From the NCBI GenBank assembly GCA_019722365.1, contig JADFUC010000273.1, forward strand, positions 1 through 64,000: DNA of 64,000 bases, in the 5' to 3' direction. Below, piece by piece: positions 38,148 to 50,539 of this stretch (positions within the stretch are counted from its first letter, which is position 1; each line of letters begins with the position of its first letter). The notes under the pieces were generated by a model, which saw only the letters and a program-made list of their open reading frames with translations, was not told the origin of the DNA and ran no database searches. The position numbers and the translations under genes are program-made. This stretch comes from Lithospermum erythrorhizon (lineage: Eukaryota > Streptophyta > Magnoliopsida > Boraginales > Boraginaceae).

Positions 38148-38536
38148 TAAAAGAAGGAGTATCAATTTGTTTTTGTTTCCAAAATTGTGCTTACTGTCTC
38201 AAAATATTTGTCCGGGGCTGCACTGAAACATGAAGATCATGGGAATTTCCGTTGAGCAAACGCAGAAGCAAATAAAATCAACTAAAACAAGATGATCCTG
38301 TTTACATAGCTCAGATCACTCAAATTTGATATTGGGCGAAGGATCCTTTAACCGAAGATAAACTATGTCTCATGAGTAGTCGACGATAATAGCCTCAGCC
38401 AGAGAAATACTAGGATTTTTGAGTGGCCGATTGAAGAACGGGTTTAATAGCGTAAGGTGTACAAACAATGGTGAAAGTAGCAAGTGAATGATTCCATAAT
38501 GGATATAACAGTAAAAAAGGTCAAAGGGATGAAATA

Positions 38537-39225
38537 TTGTGTTTAAAGCCCGACGGTGGGAGTAGGAGAGCGAGTGAGAGAAAGAGGCAGCTTTTAATGG
38601 GATTAAATGAGGACTATGATAATATCAGAAATCGGATTCTTACTATGGATCCTATACTTACTGTGTCTAAGTCCTATTCCATGGTGAGTAATGTCAGAAA
38701 CAAAGAAAGTGCTATCATATGGTCGAGACTCGCCAGATAACATGGCATTATCAAAGTGCAACGGCACAAGGTTTTAGACCAAGAAGCTTAGTCTACTCAA
38801 GGCTGCGGAGAAATTATAGACCTATATCAAATGTGAGTATCATGGAAGCCTAGCCATGTCAAGGTCAAAAAGCATAGGCTGATAGGATTTCCAACCACCA
38901 GAAGACAAGGAGTAGTCTACTCCTCGGTTATCGAAAGAAAGGGTAAATGTTGTGTTTCATGGAGAAGTGGATGCAGTGATAATCCAATCGCTTTAGACGC
39001 GGGAGGTGAGCAGAAGAATGCTTAGTTGCAAGAGTCGTGGGTGGCAAATCTAGCAAAGAGGGAGATAGGAAAAGTGAGAAAGTGAAGTATAATGTGATTC
39101 GAGGTCAATCCGGCATACTATCGACTTCGCGGTGTAGTGTTCTTCTCGTGGTGCTGGCCAATGCGTGAGATTGTTAGAGGGAGAGTCTTGACATCGATAG
39201 TGGCGCTCAAGACATGTGTGTAGTG
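38537..39225 (+). pseudogene. Copia gag and protease remnant
   Basis: The first frame (38537-38740) has LLMGLNEDYDNIRNRIL, MDP and SKSYSMV, the well-known gag stretch of plant copia elements. About 38825-38900 carries KCEYHGSLA and, after a frameshift, RLIGFP, a worn zinc-knuckle region. At about 39187-39220 the frame reads LDIDSGAQDMCV, matching the copia protease active site Asp-Ser-Gly-Ala. Integrase and RT are missing: a LINE fragment follows within a kilobase. Frame changes and stops show it is inactive. Confidence 0.8.
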
Positions 39226-39561
39226 ATCTCAAATTTTTAAGTCTTATCATAGTTTCATGCATTCACACTTGTTCACTAGCTCGAGCAATACTATAAAATC
39301 GCTTGAGTCTATAGGATAATAATCAGACGGTAAGATTGAGTTGTCTGACCGCTTACATCCCTTCATTCAAGTGTAATTGCTATCTCACACAGATTAGCAT
39401 CTTCTTCTAAAGATACAATTTACTTTCTTTCTTTCATTTATGTGCATTACAAGACTTCGAGGCCAAGAAGGTGCTGAGTTGCCAAATAAATCAATGGCCC
39501 CATGTATAAACTCAATATCTTTTAGTAGTCAAGAAGTGTCTAAGTATGCTAGTTTTCTCGC

Positions 39562-39732
39562 ACAGGTTGCGGCATACCTCGTAGGTAAAATACGCAAAGA
39601 TATGTTTCCTCTATGTGCTAAACTCAATATCTGCTCATGTTGTTAAAGTCTTTGATGCTAAAGCGCTGCACACAATAGTTGGGCATACCTCGTAGGAGCG
39701 ACGCAAGATATGTTTCCTCCGAAGTTCTCAGA
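39562..39732 (+). repeat. Two diverged copies of a short repeat
   Basis: CATACCTCGTAGG...CGCAA(A)GATATGTTTCCTC occurs near 39573 and 39682, about 110 bp apart, in the junction between copia and LINE remnants. Origin not identified. Confidence 0.5.
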
Positions 39733-39989
39733 AATAACATGAATAATACCCTTGTATCATTCGGTCTTACTACAAAGAAAGACTATCTTTTAATAAAAGT
39801 GTTTCCTTTGTAGTGATATTTTCCTGCCTTGTTCATATTGACCGCGGGACCCTATAAAGACACAACCAGACAGTAATAACCTATTTCTTGATTATCGTAG
39901 AAGACTACATAGGCTAATCGGACTCTTTTGATATCAAATAAGACACAAGTAGGTCCAATGATCAAACAATCTTTTTGATGGTGCAAACA

Positions 39990-41960
39990 CGCTAATAAAA
40001 ACCATCAAAACCATAAGAACGTATAACGGCATTTCGCTCAATTCTCCTCATCAGACATGTATCACAAGCACAAAGTGATTTCTAAAATGTTGGCTATTCG
40101 ATTAAAGTGGATCCCGCTATCCGTGAGTCTCTTTTAGTCACAAAGTGCTTGTGCCTAATTGACTCATCACTTGATAACGAGAAGGTTAGCATACGTGACT
40201 CGTCATTTTATTAAGCATGAAGAAGGATGTGTTCAAGAAGATATATGTCGATCAAATTAGACATGTTGAAGGCGTGTGATAGAATTGAGTAGTCATTTCT
40301 ACAAGCTATGCTCTACCAACTGAATTTTGGAGAAAAATGGGTCCGCGACATGAGTATGTGCACCTATTACGTGACTCGTGTTGGTTAACGGGAACAAAAG
40401 TCATCGCTTACATCCGTGTCGCTGATCGAGGCAAGAGCACCCTTGTTTCCTTTATCTTTATTATTTTGCACGTAGGATTCATTTCATTACTTAACAATGC
40501 TTGCCGGTCTGGGACTATTCAAGGTATTACTTTGGGGGGCACCTTTGAACCGTTAACGCATTTCATGTTTGCTGATGACACCCTCTTATTTGGGCATGCA
40601 ACGATTGAGGAGGCTAAGGCATTCAAGGCAATATTGCTACAATATGAGGTTTTGGTCTGGACAACTTGTTAGTGTCCAAAAATCAGCCATCCAATTCAGT
40701 CCGAATGTGGATGGAGGTACACGGGGCTGCCATTAGTGACATCGTTGGTATGTCGGATACTGTATCTCATGGTACCTACGTAGGTCTCCTCACCACCATA
40801 GGCATTTCGAGGAAAGTCATTTTTTCCTCTATAATAGAGAGAGTGACGTAAGGTGGATGATTGGAAACCTAGGCTTTTATCTAAGGCAGGGAGGGAGGTT
40901 TTCATTAAGTCGGTGTTACAAGCAATCCCCACCTACACGATATAATGTTTTTTACTACCTATACAATGCTGCAATGAAACAAATACTATTCTAGCAAGAT
41001 ATTGGTGGGGATCTGATGCAAATAAAAAGGCAATATATTGGGCCAGTTGGGACAGACTCTGTAAAGCTAAATCTAATGCAGGACTTGGATTCCGGAATCT
41101 CATAACCTTCAACATCGCTTTGTTCAGCAAACAAGTTTGGCAGATCATCACTGAACCCTCCTGTCTATTAGCACGTCTGTACAAAGCCAAGTACTTCCCT
41201 GATGGATCTTTCTGGTCAGCCCAATTAGGTTCCAGCCCAAGCTATACTTGGAGAAGCATGATCACAGTTAGAGATTAGATTTACAAAGGAATCTCATGGC
41301 AAATAGGGGATGGGAGAAGCATCAATGTTTGGAGCCACCGTTGGACAAAACATACTTGGTCAGGAATCCCCATCACTCGAAGTAATGAAAACAATAAGCA
41401 CATGTCAGTTTCAGATTTAATTGACTCGGAGATGGGGTATGGGACATTTCCAAGATCAGAGCAACCTTCTTTGAGGTAGATCAAGAGCATATCCTACAAT
41501 TACCAGTTTACTGTGAAGCAACATGGATTAATCACCCACAAGGTAAGTTTACTGTGAAGCATACTTACAAATTATACAAGTCACTTGAGGAAACAGATAC
41601 GAATTCTTCAAATGGACATGCAAATCACAATAGGTTCTTCAATCGGTTATGGGACATCAAAGTACCCCCCAAACATTTCATATGGAGGGCAGTACATAAT
41701 ATCCTACCTACAGCAGATAACCTAATCAAGCGAAGAGTCAACATTTCTCAAGTATGTAAGCTATGCAATTATCCAGTGGAAGACATAATGCATGTGTTCA
41801 ATCAGTGCATGTTTACTCAAGTGGTATGTAGAGAATTTAGAAGCTTTTCAAGAGCAAAGGATTTCAAAGACTTACTTGAGCCTATCGGGAAGAAACTACC
41901 TCCGGATAAGCTTCGAGAATGGATTTGCATGCATGCGGGTGCTTTGGCATAACCGAATTT
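39990..41960 (+). pseudogene. L1-like LINE ORF2 fragment: RT and zinc-binding C-terminus
   Basis: This is the reverse transcriptase part of a non-LTR retrotransposon. In order, with frameshifts: VISKMLAIRLK (about 40077-40110), KLDM then an EWS-like block with LNFGEKWVRDM (about 40250-40355), and the catalytic FADDTLLF (40568-40591). The thumb/connection follows with AAISDIVGM and SSIIERVT (40666-40851). A long readable part comes next (about 41000-41340) with ARYWWGSD, GLGFRNL and GRSINVW. Then 41554-41952 carries the zf-RVT zinc-binding domain (CKLCNYPVEDIMHVFNQC). The endonuclease, the RNase H end and the poly-A tail are absent. The 41554-41952 part is still open over 132 residues, so this copy is less decayed than the gypsy elements. 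Confidence 0.9.
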
Positions 41961-42425
41961 GTTGGTTCAAGGAAGCCCCACCAACAATACCGCTAACAAA
42001 AATTATATTTATGCATAATTCCCCGGTTTTAGTAATGAAATATCGCTTGATAACAAAAAAATTCTATAATTTCAAAATTTTATTGATTCGTGTAATAATT
42101 TCGGTGAAAGATATATTTATGTATTGTACAATTTTTTTTGATTCCGTATAATTGTTTAAGTTACACAATTAGCAAATTTTATTGATTCCGGTGTATCTTA
42201 GTTTAGAAAAGAAGCAAATCTCGAGCATCTTCGCCATGTAAAAATATTTAAAGATTATTCAAACGGTACAACTTCAGAAATAATAGAAGAAACGATCACC
42301 TAAAGATGTAAATTCTATAAATGGCATGGTCACTCTTTTCAAATTTACATACTAAAAAATAACACAAACTCGATAAATTTCAGGACATTACTATGGTTTT
42401 CAAGCAAGGATAAAGAAATTAGCAA
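41961..42425. other. AT-rich unassigned stretch
   Basis: No gene, tail or target duplication of the LINE could be identified. Open frame 41792-42151 is an out-of-frame shadow of the zinc-binding domain. Confidence 0.4.
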
Positions 42426-42429
42426 TAGA

Positions 42430-42740
42430 TCCAATGTTGAAATTATGTGATATCGATCTCATATAAGTGTTCGCTGAACAATTAGATTGTACAACCGATT
42501 TATTCATTCAAATTTATAGTTCAATATATATTAATTGTCCATTAAAAGTTATGATGGCTTATTAGAGTCTCGTCTTTAATCTATTTATTGTGATAACTTG
42601 TTAATATTATCCGACATATTTCTTTTGGTCGATACTGCCCCAATGTATCACACACAAACATCGAACCAAACTAATAATAAGTGTATTATAATTTTTGGGT
42701 TTTAAATGAAACACGTATGAAATAATCGGGATAAAATATA
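42430..42740 (+). repeat. Dispersed repeat, copy 2
   Basis: Same-orientation partner of 23575-23905 (shared TCGATCTC, TAGTTCAATATAT, GTTAATATT, ATGAAATAATCGG). The copies differ by many small changes, so both are old. Confidence 0.5.
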
Positions 42741-43780
42741 ATTTCGTAACGGATTAGCCTATACGAAAGTTGATGGATGAAAGCTGCTTTCGTCGTCTGT
42801 ATTTTTGTTGGATGAAAAGTCTGCTTCACATTATGATAGCATGTCTATCGATAAAGAACCCACCCCCTCCCCTACAATTTAAGAGAAATATGATTTATGT
42901 CTTTCTTTGTTTCTCACTTTAAAGCGCCTAGCACGCAGTTAAGAATTCGGCGCTTCATCAAGCCGATACTTAGATACACTCGCTTTGGGTATTACGGTAC
43001 CATCCCTCACACAGATTATTATTTCCCCTCGAGAACGGTAGACATTTTCTATTCCATTTATTATTTTTGCAACTCCAGAGAATTCGTCGGATTAACATCC
43101 ATAATCGTTATGGAACATTTTGATAATGCATATAATTTTTAACGCCTAACAAGAGACGCTAGCAAATGAAACTACAAGAACATCGACGGCCCCGTAGGTA
43201 ACACGAATAATATAAAGAAGTCGGTGAAATATATATATAAATTATGATGTATTAAATAAATTTACTCCATATTAACAAAGGTGAATCGTTGATCATTCTT
43301 CCGCCTTCATCGGGCTTTTGGACACTGTCGAACTAGCATAAGCTAGAATAGTCCCATAATGTCTGTCAATAGCAAATTTATTAGTTATGGAAATATCACT
43401 ACTTCAAATTAAATCAAACACCTATAATAAGTTCAGAAATATGATACCAATGTTGTTCAGATTCCCAAAGGTCATTGCAATTTCTCCGAATTAAGCCAAG
43501 TTCCTCAATAAGTAGTGTATTTGGTTCTACTGCCTGACTCCGATTAAGGTGTCTCAGAATAGACCTTACTGGGTAAGGATTTTGCAAGATTCTATATCAT
43601 GGTTCAACAAGACTACTTGAGCATTTGTAATATCACACTTGGAATAAATGCAATTTTGGAACTGTGTAATGTATGTGAAAATTCCATAGTATAAAGAACC
43701 ACCCTTAATACCCTTTAAGAATCAGATCAAGATGTCATTATTTTAGTTAGTCTCTGAAATTTACAATCGAGATATCATAC
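42741..43780. other. Unassigned stretch beside the Helitron fragment
   Basis: No gene recognised. The frame 42897-43142 (plus) has no motif. Sequence on the minus strand may include the last part of the Helitron protein, but I cannot show it. Confidence 0.35.
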
Positions 43781-43789
43781 CTTTTCATC

Positions 43790-45475
43790 GCTAAAAATGT
43801 CAAGCGCTTCATTTTTGAGTTTTTTCCATGGTAGGCCGGTATATCTTCAAAGTGATGTTAACTTTCGTTGTCCAATCGCTTGTTTCAAGAATGACCTCGG
43901 GTATAAGAAAACTTCTTCTTGCCATCTCGAATTGAAATCTGAAATAATTAACATAATACACATTTGTTTCGACAAAGGCAACATGAAAGTTGGCTACAGA
44001 GAAAACAGATGTCTTAAATACGTGCCAACACATTAAGTGTTTGGCCTCATATTGTTAACGGTCATGGGGAAAAGACAAACATAATGAAAATTTCTTCTTA
44101 ACAAATGGAATTAAATATTTGTTATTAAATATTTGTTATCCGACAAACTTGATTCAAAGAAACTTTGATATCCAAACATGATTTCTTTAAACCGGCGCGG
44201 TAAAGAAAGATAGCACCACAACTAAATTTGTGTTATTTACATATCGGCCTCGGGTACATTACATACACCTTCAAATGTGGATATATGTTCCTTTAAAAGA
44301 AACGACCGACAATTTTTTTCAAGATTAACTGTTATGGTAATCCTTGTTCGAGACCGCTGAGGTAGTCCAATCTCCTCGATCAATAAGGTGCTTTGCTTTA
44401 TTGTCACTAATATACTACTTGTCTCTCCTAGAATTCTATTATAAGCTTACTATTCACATCATCCACAAATATATTTTTGACACAAGATTATCCACAGATC
44501 ATTTCAAAGCGGTGAATGTCAAAGAGGTTTAAACTGATAATGATGTAATCGATCGCCTAGTTGGCCAGATATGGTATCAAATTGATAGACGTGGATTTCA
44601 ATTTCATCTTTTCTCATTTGCAAGTTCTGCCTATCGGGCTTATTCGCATTAGATAATCAATGAATCTGGTCAAAGTATCGCTTCCTCATATTGTCACTTA
44701 ACTTCAACTTAATAAAATATTCCATAGCTCGAACCGACAATACTTGCTTCCACTTTGTTCTCTGCTCTACCTTCTCCCCTTATTAACCGGAAGTACTTTC
44801 GCTTAAAGTCACCATCAAATACTACTAACTTTCCTCCAAAAGGTTCTCATTTTCATGTAGATCCTGCGGTTGCTTTTAGAAGATTTACGATGATTGTCAC
44901 ATTGGCGCCTCATCCCAAATAATGATCTGGCGTTCTTATAAGTTCGGCCCACGCTTTCTGGGTACGAGATCCGGCATTTTACTCCTCGGACCTCAATTAT
45001 CGAATTTTAAATCGACATAAGGCAAATCCGACCGCCTAAAATCACGAAGATGCTATTCCGACGAAGCAACTATAAGTGCTACGAATCTTGTTGATCAATA
45101 CACTCAACACTTTGTATAAGTTTTGCCCGTCCTCCGTGTCCATCTACAAAGAAACTCCACCTTATTTGTCATTACACAATTGGAATATGATATCGAAAGT
45201 ATTTTTTGTTCTCAAGATTCAAACGATTGATGGCATGTAAATCTTTCTCCGGTATTAGAATGTTTTTTCAGCTGCTATTTCCCTTGTGTATCGTTCAATA
45301 TTTGTACGTAGTTGAAAGAAACCAGATGAAATTCATTTATGTGTCTCCTTAAGGCTTCCAATGTGTCATTTATTCCTTGTAGAACTTGCACGTCGATTCG
45401 ATAGAATGTCATCTCGTATAGGTTAAGCTGCCTTGAAATTTTTGTCATATGATCATAAAAATAATCGAACAACTT
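43790..45475 (-). pseudogene. Helitron helicase (PIF1-like) remnant
   Basis: Minus-strand frames give the helicase half of a Helitron Rep/helicase protein, which unwinds DNA during rolling-circle transposition. In order: 45472-45275 with INDTLEALRRHINEFHLVSF; Walker A near 45115-45146, reading VDGHGG then TGKT across one missing base, followed by LINKIRS; Walker B at 44900-44926 as IIIWDEAPM; then a GDF-R block and VEASI (about 44700-44800), LSDNMRS, and a worn FLIPEVIL-SD motif near 43900. At least six frameshifts. The Rep (HUH) domain was not seen, and no CTRR end or hairpin could be assigned, so the element boundaries are unknown. Confidence 0.8.
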
Positions 45476-45487
45476 TTTTGGATTTGA

Positions 45488-45671
45488 GGGTCTAGATTAG
45501 CTATTTGTAATTAGTATGAAAGAATATCAAATCGATTGTAATTTATTATATAGCTGTTAGACTTTAATTCTTTCCATAGTTAGAACATTATTCTATTTAT
45601 TCATTGTAAAGTGTACAGTATTATTCATTCAAAAATAACAAGAATTATTTCAACACTTATTTGCTTTTACA
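45488..45671 (+). repeat. 5' LTR of the short-LTR copia
   Basis: Direct repeat of 50341-50523; ends TTGCTTTTACA. The outer TG edge is not preserved. TTTATTATATAGC may serve as TATA region. Confidence 0.85.
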
Positions 45672-45914
45672 GACGTGTTCTATTTGCTCTTTTGGCGATC
45701 GTGTTCTGGTGATTCCGCCCCCGCTCTTTTTTCTTCTCTTTCTCTGCCATAAACTATGCCCACTGAACCAAACAGGCCTCCACCATCACTCTGGAGAACT
45801 CTAAAGTCCGACATGAGCACCTAATTTATAGCTCCTCGCAAATAAAAACAAACACACCTATTAATATCTATAGCCAAGACAATTCAAATCTCAAATAACC
45901 TCCTATATACTCAA

Positions 45915-47046
45915 AGGAGGAGAAAAACTACCTTGAATGGCAACGATCTGTCCAAATTGTAGTACGAGGTAGAGGAAAGTACGGATACCTTAATGGAGAT
46001 ATTATTGAACCGCAACCCAATGACCCAAAATATCCACTTTGGGAGGCTGAAAAATTCGATGGTGATGGGATGGCTACTCAACTCCATGGAACCCGAATAA
46101 TAAAAAATATATGTACTTTCACATGGCTAAGGAGATTTGGGATGGTGCAAACAAAATGTACTCTGACATGGGAAACCCTTCCCAGCTATTTGAAACCAGG
46201 CAAAAATTGAAAGATTTAAGACATGGTACACTATCTGTTACCACATATTTTTAAAAGCTTCAAGATCTATGGAGGGAACTAGATCTTTATCTTGGTTCCG
46301 ATCCATTTTGTGCAAACTGCACAATTGTTCAAAATGGCCAAAAGTAGAAGGAACGAGTCTATGAATTCTTAACTGGACTAAATAATGTTTTCGATGACAC
46401 AAGGTCAAGTATTATCCGTAAAAATCCTTTTCCTAATTCTGAAGAAGCATTTTCAAAGATCCAAAGGGAGGAGACGAGGAGAATTATGTTATAAAAAATT
46501 ACCAATCAAGACATTGAAGGCTCTGCCCTAGTTGCTAATCAATCTCAGACGGGTCAGTTTCAAAATCAGCAATCGATTCATCATCAACTTGGCAATATTC
46601 AAATTGACAACTTTGGAAATCAGTTTCAAAATCAAACAAATCCCTTCCAATTTCAAAATCAAAACTTGCAGACTCATCATCAATTGCAGACTCAATTGGC
46701 TCAAAATCATGGGGGATCATCAGCCCTTATTTTAAATAGACAGAGGTCAAACTTTGACCAACGAGGAGGCCACAAGACCGAAAGACTTTGTTGTGACCAT
46801 TGTCAACGACATGGCCACACCAAGGCTGGGTGTTGGGAGATACATGGCAAACCCAACAATTGGGCACCAAGAAAACAACCCGAGAGGAGGAATTACCAGG
46901 GAAGTGGCGGACTGAACGGCGGTGGCGGAGGACCGAATCAGGGGTGCATGCAGGGAATTTCTCGGGACAGCCACAGCTCAACCAGGAGCAGCTTGAGCAC
47001 CTTTATGCCATCGTCCAGCCAACTCAGCCTTCCGCCACTAGCTTAG
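45915..47046 (+). pseudogene. Copia gag with Q/N-rich linker and CCHC knuckle
   Basis: The capsid part (about 45925-46490) reads YLEWQRSVQI, RGKYGYLNGDIIEP, YFHMAKEIWDG, QLFETRQKLKDLRHG and YEFLTGLN with a few stops. It is followed by about 60 residues very rich in Gln and Asn (46531-46720), then a perfect zinc knuckle CDHCQRHGHTKAGC (46792-46833, C-x2-C-x4-H-x4-C) and a Gly-rich tail. Gag packs the element RNA in cytoplasmic particles. The stops at about 46253 and 46348 and a later frame change inactivate it. The Q/N stretch and knuckle form one open frame with little damage. Confidence 0.88.
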
Positions 47047-47059
47047 GCGGTCCGTCTTG

Positions 47060-48230
47060 CTCCATAGCAAAATCCGGTAACATCCTTTTCACCTATTGCT
47101 TCTGGATTATAGATCTGGTCCTCAGACCATATGACCTCACATAAGTTCTTGTTTGATAGTTTTACACCATCATCTAACCATTCCCCCAATTTGATTGTAA
47201 GTAACCAGAGTCTTAATCAAATGGCAGATAATAAGAATTGTTAAACAGTGAGGGTAACTAATGCGGGTCATGTTATAATTAGAGGAGGGCCGAATTAAAT
47301 AAACAAACATTTGAGGCTTGAAGTTTTATATATTCCTGATTTAGCTTGCAATCTTATTTCCAATTAGTAAACTAACCTCTATAATAAGCGATTGCTAAGT
47401 TTTTCCTTTCAGGACGGCTGATCTGCAGAGACGACGACAACGCTAGCTTGCGACAAACATATTTTTTTATGACGATCGAGCATGTGTCTTTAACTTTACT
47501 TTCAAATTTAATGTCTCAGAATTTTATTCAAACTATAGTACTTTTTAATTTCGTGTTCAATTCTATTCGTGATTGTGATTCTGCTTTGTCATGGGCAATA
47601 TTGCTCGGGTCACCCGAAAGTATCGCTTATTTAAAATAAATTGTTTTGATTTATTCTGAAGACTTCATTGGATAATTTTAAATCGACACATGTCAATTTA
47701 TCTAAACATACCCGAACTATATTTCCTATTAAAAATCACAACCCTAATGCAGTCCTTTCACTCTCATTAACAAAGGATTTTTGGGTCCTTCAAAATTACC
47801 ACATCCGATGGTCATCGCTATTTATCACGCTCATCGATGATCATACTCGTATCAACTGGGTATATCTCCCTCAAGGATAAACCGACGTGGTCACCTATTT
47901 TTCAAATTTTTTCCAAATGATAAAACTAATTTCAAACATCTATAAAATTTTGAGGACAGATAATGGAATCAATATTTTAACTCCACTCTAAATTATTTTT
48001 GTAGTAAACATGCATTATCCATGAAAGTAAGCTATGGAACACCCCCAACAAAATGGGGTCATTGAACGAAAAATCGATCTCTTAGAGGTTGCTCGTGATA
48101 TCATGTTCACAATGAATGTTCCCAACATTTACGGGGCGACGCCATTCTACTATCGCTTACCTAATTAATCGTTTCCGAGTCGCATTCATAAATTTTGCTA
48201 CACCATACTTATACTCAAAAACAAATATCC
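47060..48230 (+). pseudogene. Copia protease and integrase remnant
   Basis: Protease is seen near 47100-47160 as a worn DSG-x-SDHMTSHKF stretch. The pre-integrase region at 47305-47370 has LRLEVLYIPDLACNL. Integrase at 47668-47880 has SKHTRT-FPIKN and FITLIDDHTRINWVYL, whose Asp belongs to the catalytic triad. Then come ILRTDNG (second Asp, about 47950) and, near 48040-48110, the PQQNGVIERK stretch with the catalytic Glu. All three acidic residues are thus still visible, though in shifted frames. Confidence 0.85.
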
Positions 48231-50340
48231 TCATGCATTCAAATGATTTACCTTTCAAACTTTTGGAAGTACGCTTGTGCATATTCACTCCAAAGAGAGA
48301 TCCAAACTTGACCCCTAGCAACAAAACGCTTTTATTGGGCATTCTTTACACAAAAGGATATCGATGTCTTTGTCCTCATACAAACAAAAATTTTTACATC
48401 TCAATGACAGTACTTTTGAAAATGCTCTTATTTTTCCCAAGGGGCCCGCTCAGGAGTCTCATACTACAAAAAGAAGCAATAACTGTGGCAACGGGACTGA
48501 TGTACCCATAAATATTATTTTTCCAATACCATTGATTTTCAAACACTTCAAAAAATGAGTCTCAAAAACAATCTTCAAAAATGCTTTACCAAGAGTTCGT
48601 AACGAACTCCGAGTTTATTCGAGGCCTCGAAACCACTAATACTCAGCATGTCCAAGAGTCTCGATATTCCCATGATCGACTCGCATCGTGTAATCCGTGC
48701 AACCAAACTATTCCTAATACTTCTTATTTAGATTTGCCTATCACGGCTTTAAAAGGTACTAGAATTACTCACCCAATTGAACGCTTTTGTCTCCCTACTT
48801 TAATCTCTCATCCTTATTTGGTGCTTTCACCGCTAGTCTATCTAATGTTAATCTTCCTAAAAATATTGATGAAGCCCCTAAACGCTCCCGAGTGAAACAT
48901 GTCGCCTTGTAGCTAAATAAATGTTCTATATAAAAATAAAACTTGAAACTTGTCAATCTTCCTCCCACCAAGAAAATTGTTGGGTGTAAATGATTATTCA
49001 CAATTAAATATAACGAGAAAGAAAAAATTGATAGATATATAGCCGTGCATTAGTAGCTAAGGGATTTAATTAATTTACGGGATTGACTTTAGTGAGACTC
49101 TTTGTTCTGTAGCAAAACCGAACACTATATGAGTTCGCTTTTCCTTAGCCGCTAATCTAGATTGGGAATTGCACCAACTCGACATCAAAATACTTTTTAA
49201 ATGGGGAACTTGAAGAAGAGGTTTATATGATCCAACCTCCGATTTGAAAATAGAACTAATCAAGTTTGCAACCAAAAAATTGTATGGTCTTAAACAATTT
49301 CCAAGAGCTTCGTTCAATCATTTTTCTAATGAGGTAAAAAAATCATCATTATAAATGAAATGAAAGCGTATCACACATTATTCATTAAAACAAATAGGTA
49401 ACAACATTATATTAATTGTGTATGTAGATGATATAATTGTTACAGAACAAATTGTGAAATCAAAGAAATAAAAAATTACTTCCACAAGAATTCAAGCTAA
49501 GGATTGGGGAATACTAAAATATTTTCTTGGTACGGACATCGCTGTACAAACGAGGTATATCTATATCTCAAAGAAAATACACTCTTGATTTACTAAAAGA
49601 AACAGCTTATGTTAGGACGCAGACCAAGAACACCCTGGCTCAACTTGGTAACAATGATCATTATTCGGTGGGGGAGCCCGGCCAACAAAGCCACGCATCG
49701 CCAGCTCGGGTAAACTCCATCTATTTCGCCACGGCACTGACATAGCCTTTGGCAAAGAAGTTTGGCGAGCCACATTCATGACCTATGTCAAGGACACTCT
49801 CGATGTCTCTACGTAATCTTCGAGGTACCTGAAGCAATCACTGTGCAGCGGTTATTCTTCAAGAAAACCGAGACAGACGATATGCTGCTTACAGATGCAG
49901 ACAAGTGTGATCAATCGATGACAAAATCAACATCGATATTGTAATCATGATACGGGAAACCTAATCACACGGGAGAAGTAAGAAATAAAATGTAGTTAGT
50001 AAAGAAGAGCTCTAAAGGTAGTTCGTAGCAAATGGCAAGATGGAATATGTGGAAGGGCCTCGATCAAAAGATTCTAAACATACAATATGACGGACTTATT
50101 CAGCCTATCGACAATCACCATCAATATTGCTCACAACCCGTTCAACATGATAACCAAGCACGCTGAAGTAGATCGCCATTTTATTAAAGAAAAATCAAGG
50201 AAACATCATCACTATCAAACATGTAAACACATGAAAACAATTTATGGATATTCTAACAAAAGGCCTCTAGAGAAAAAATTTCAATTATTCACTAACAAGC
50301 TTCGCCTCATCGACATTTGTCGCCCAACTCGAGGAGGAGC
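48231..50340 (+). pseudogene. Copia reverse transcriptase and RNase H remnant
   Basis: After the integrase tail (48230-48500), THPIERF (about 48770) starts the RT part. RT motifs in shifted frames include the QLDIK/LNG-EEEVYM region (about 49170-49230), LKQFPRA (about 49290), the catalytic YVDDIIVT (about 49418-49442) and LKYFLGTDIA (about 49517-49550). RNase H ends with ITKHAEVDRHFIKEK (50087-50344 frame) and an RGGA end near the purine tract. The 49600-49900 stretch is the most disturbed part. Confidence 0.88.
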
Positions 50341-50523
50341 GTAGGAAATAGCCATTTGTAATTAGTATGAAAGAATATCAAATTGATTATAATTTATTAT
50401 ATAGATGTTAGACTTTAATTATTTTTCATAGTTGTAACATTATTCTCTCTATTTATTCAATAGAAGTGTACAAGATATTCATTCGTAAATGACAAGAATT
50501 ATTTCAACACTTACTTGTTTCTT
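50341..50523 (+). repeat. 3' LTR of the short-LTR copia
   Basis: Direct repeat of 45488-45671, preceded by a purine-rich stretch. It starts TAGGAAATAGCC and ends CTTGTTTCTTTAGA. Confidence 0.85.
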
Positions 50524-50539
50524 TAGAGGCTTGCAAGAA

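Larger units (their letters stand above)
45488..50523 (+). mobile_element. Ty1/copia retrotransposon, structurally complete, short LTRs
   Basis: Direct repeats of about 185 bp (45488-45671 and 50341-50523) flank gag, protease, integrase, RT and RNase H in that order on the plus strand; integrase before RT defines Ty1/copia. Both LTRs share ATTTGTAATTAGTATGAAAG and CAAGAATTATTTCAACACTT, and differ at roughly one site in ten by eye, so the insertion is moderately old. A purine run (GAGGAGGAGCG) precedes the right LTR as polypurine tract. No clean target duplication was seen. The polyprotein is broken by many frameshifts. It sits between a Helitron remnant and the truncated end of a Sirevirus-like copia. 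Confidence 0.9.

Noticed and set aside
42897..43142. 81-residue open frame (plus)
   Set aside because: No motif and no coding context beside the Helitron fragment.
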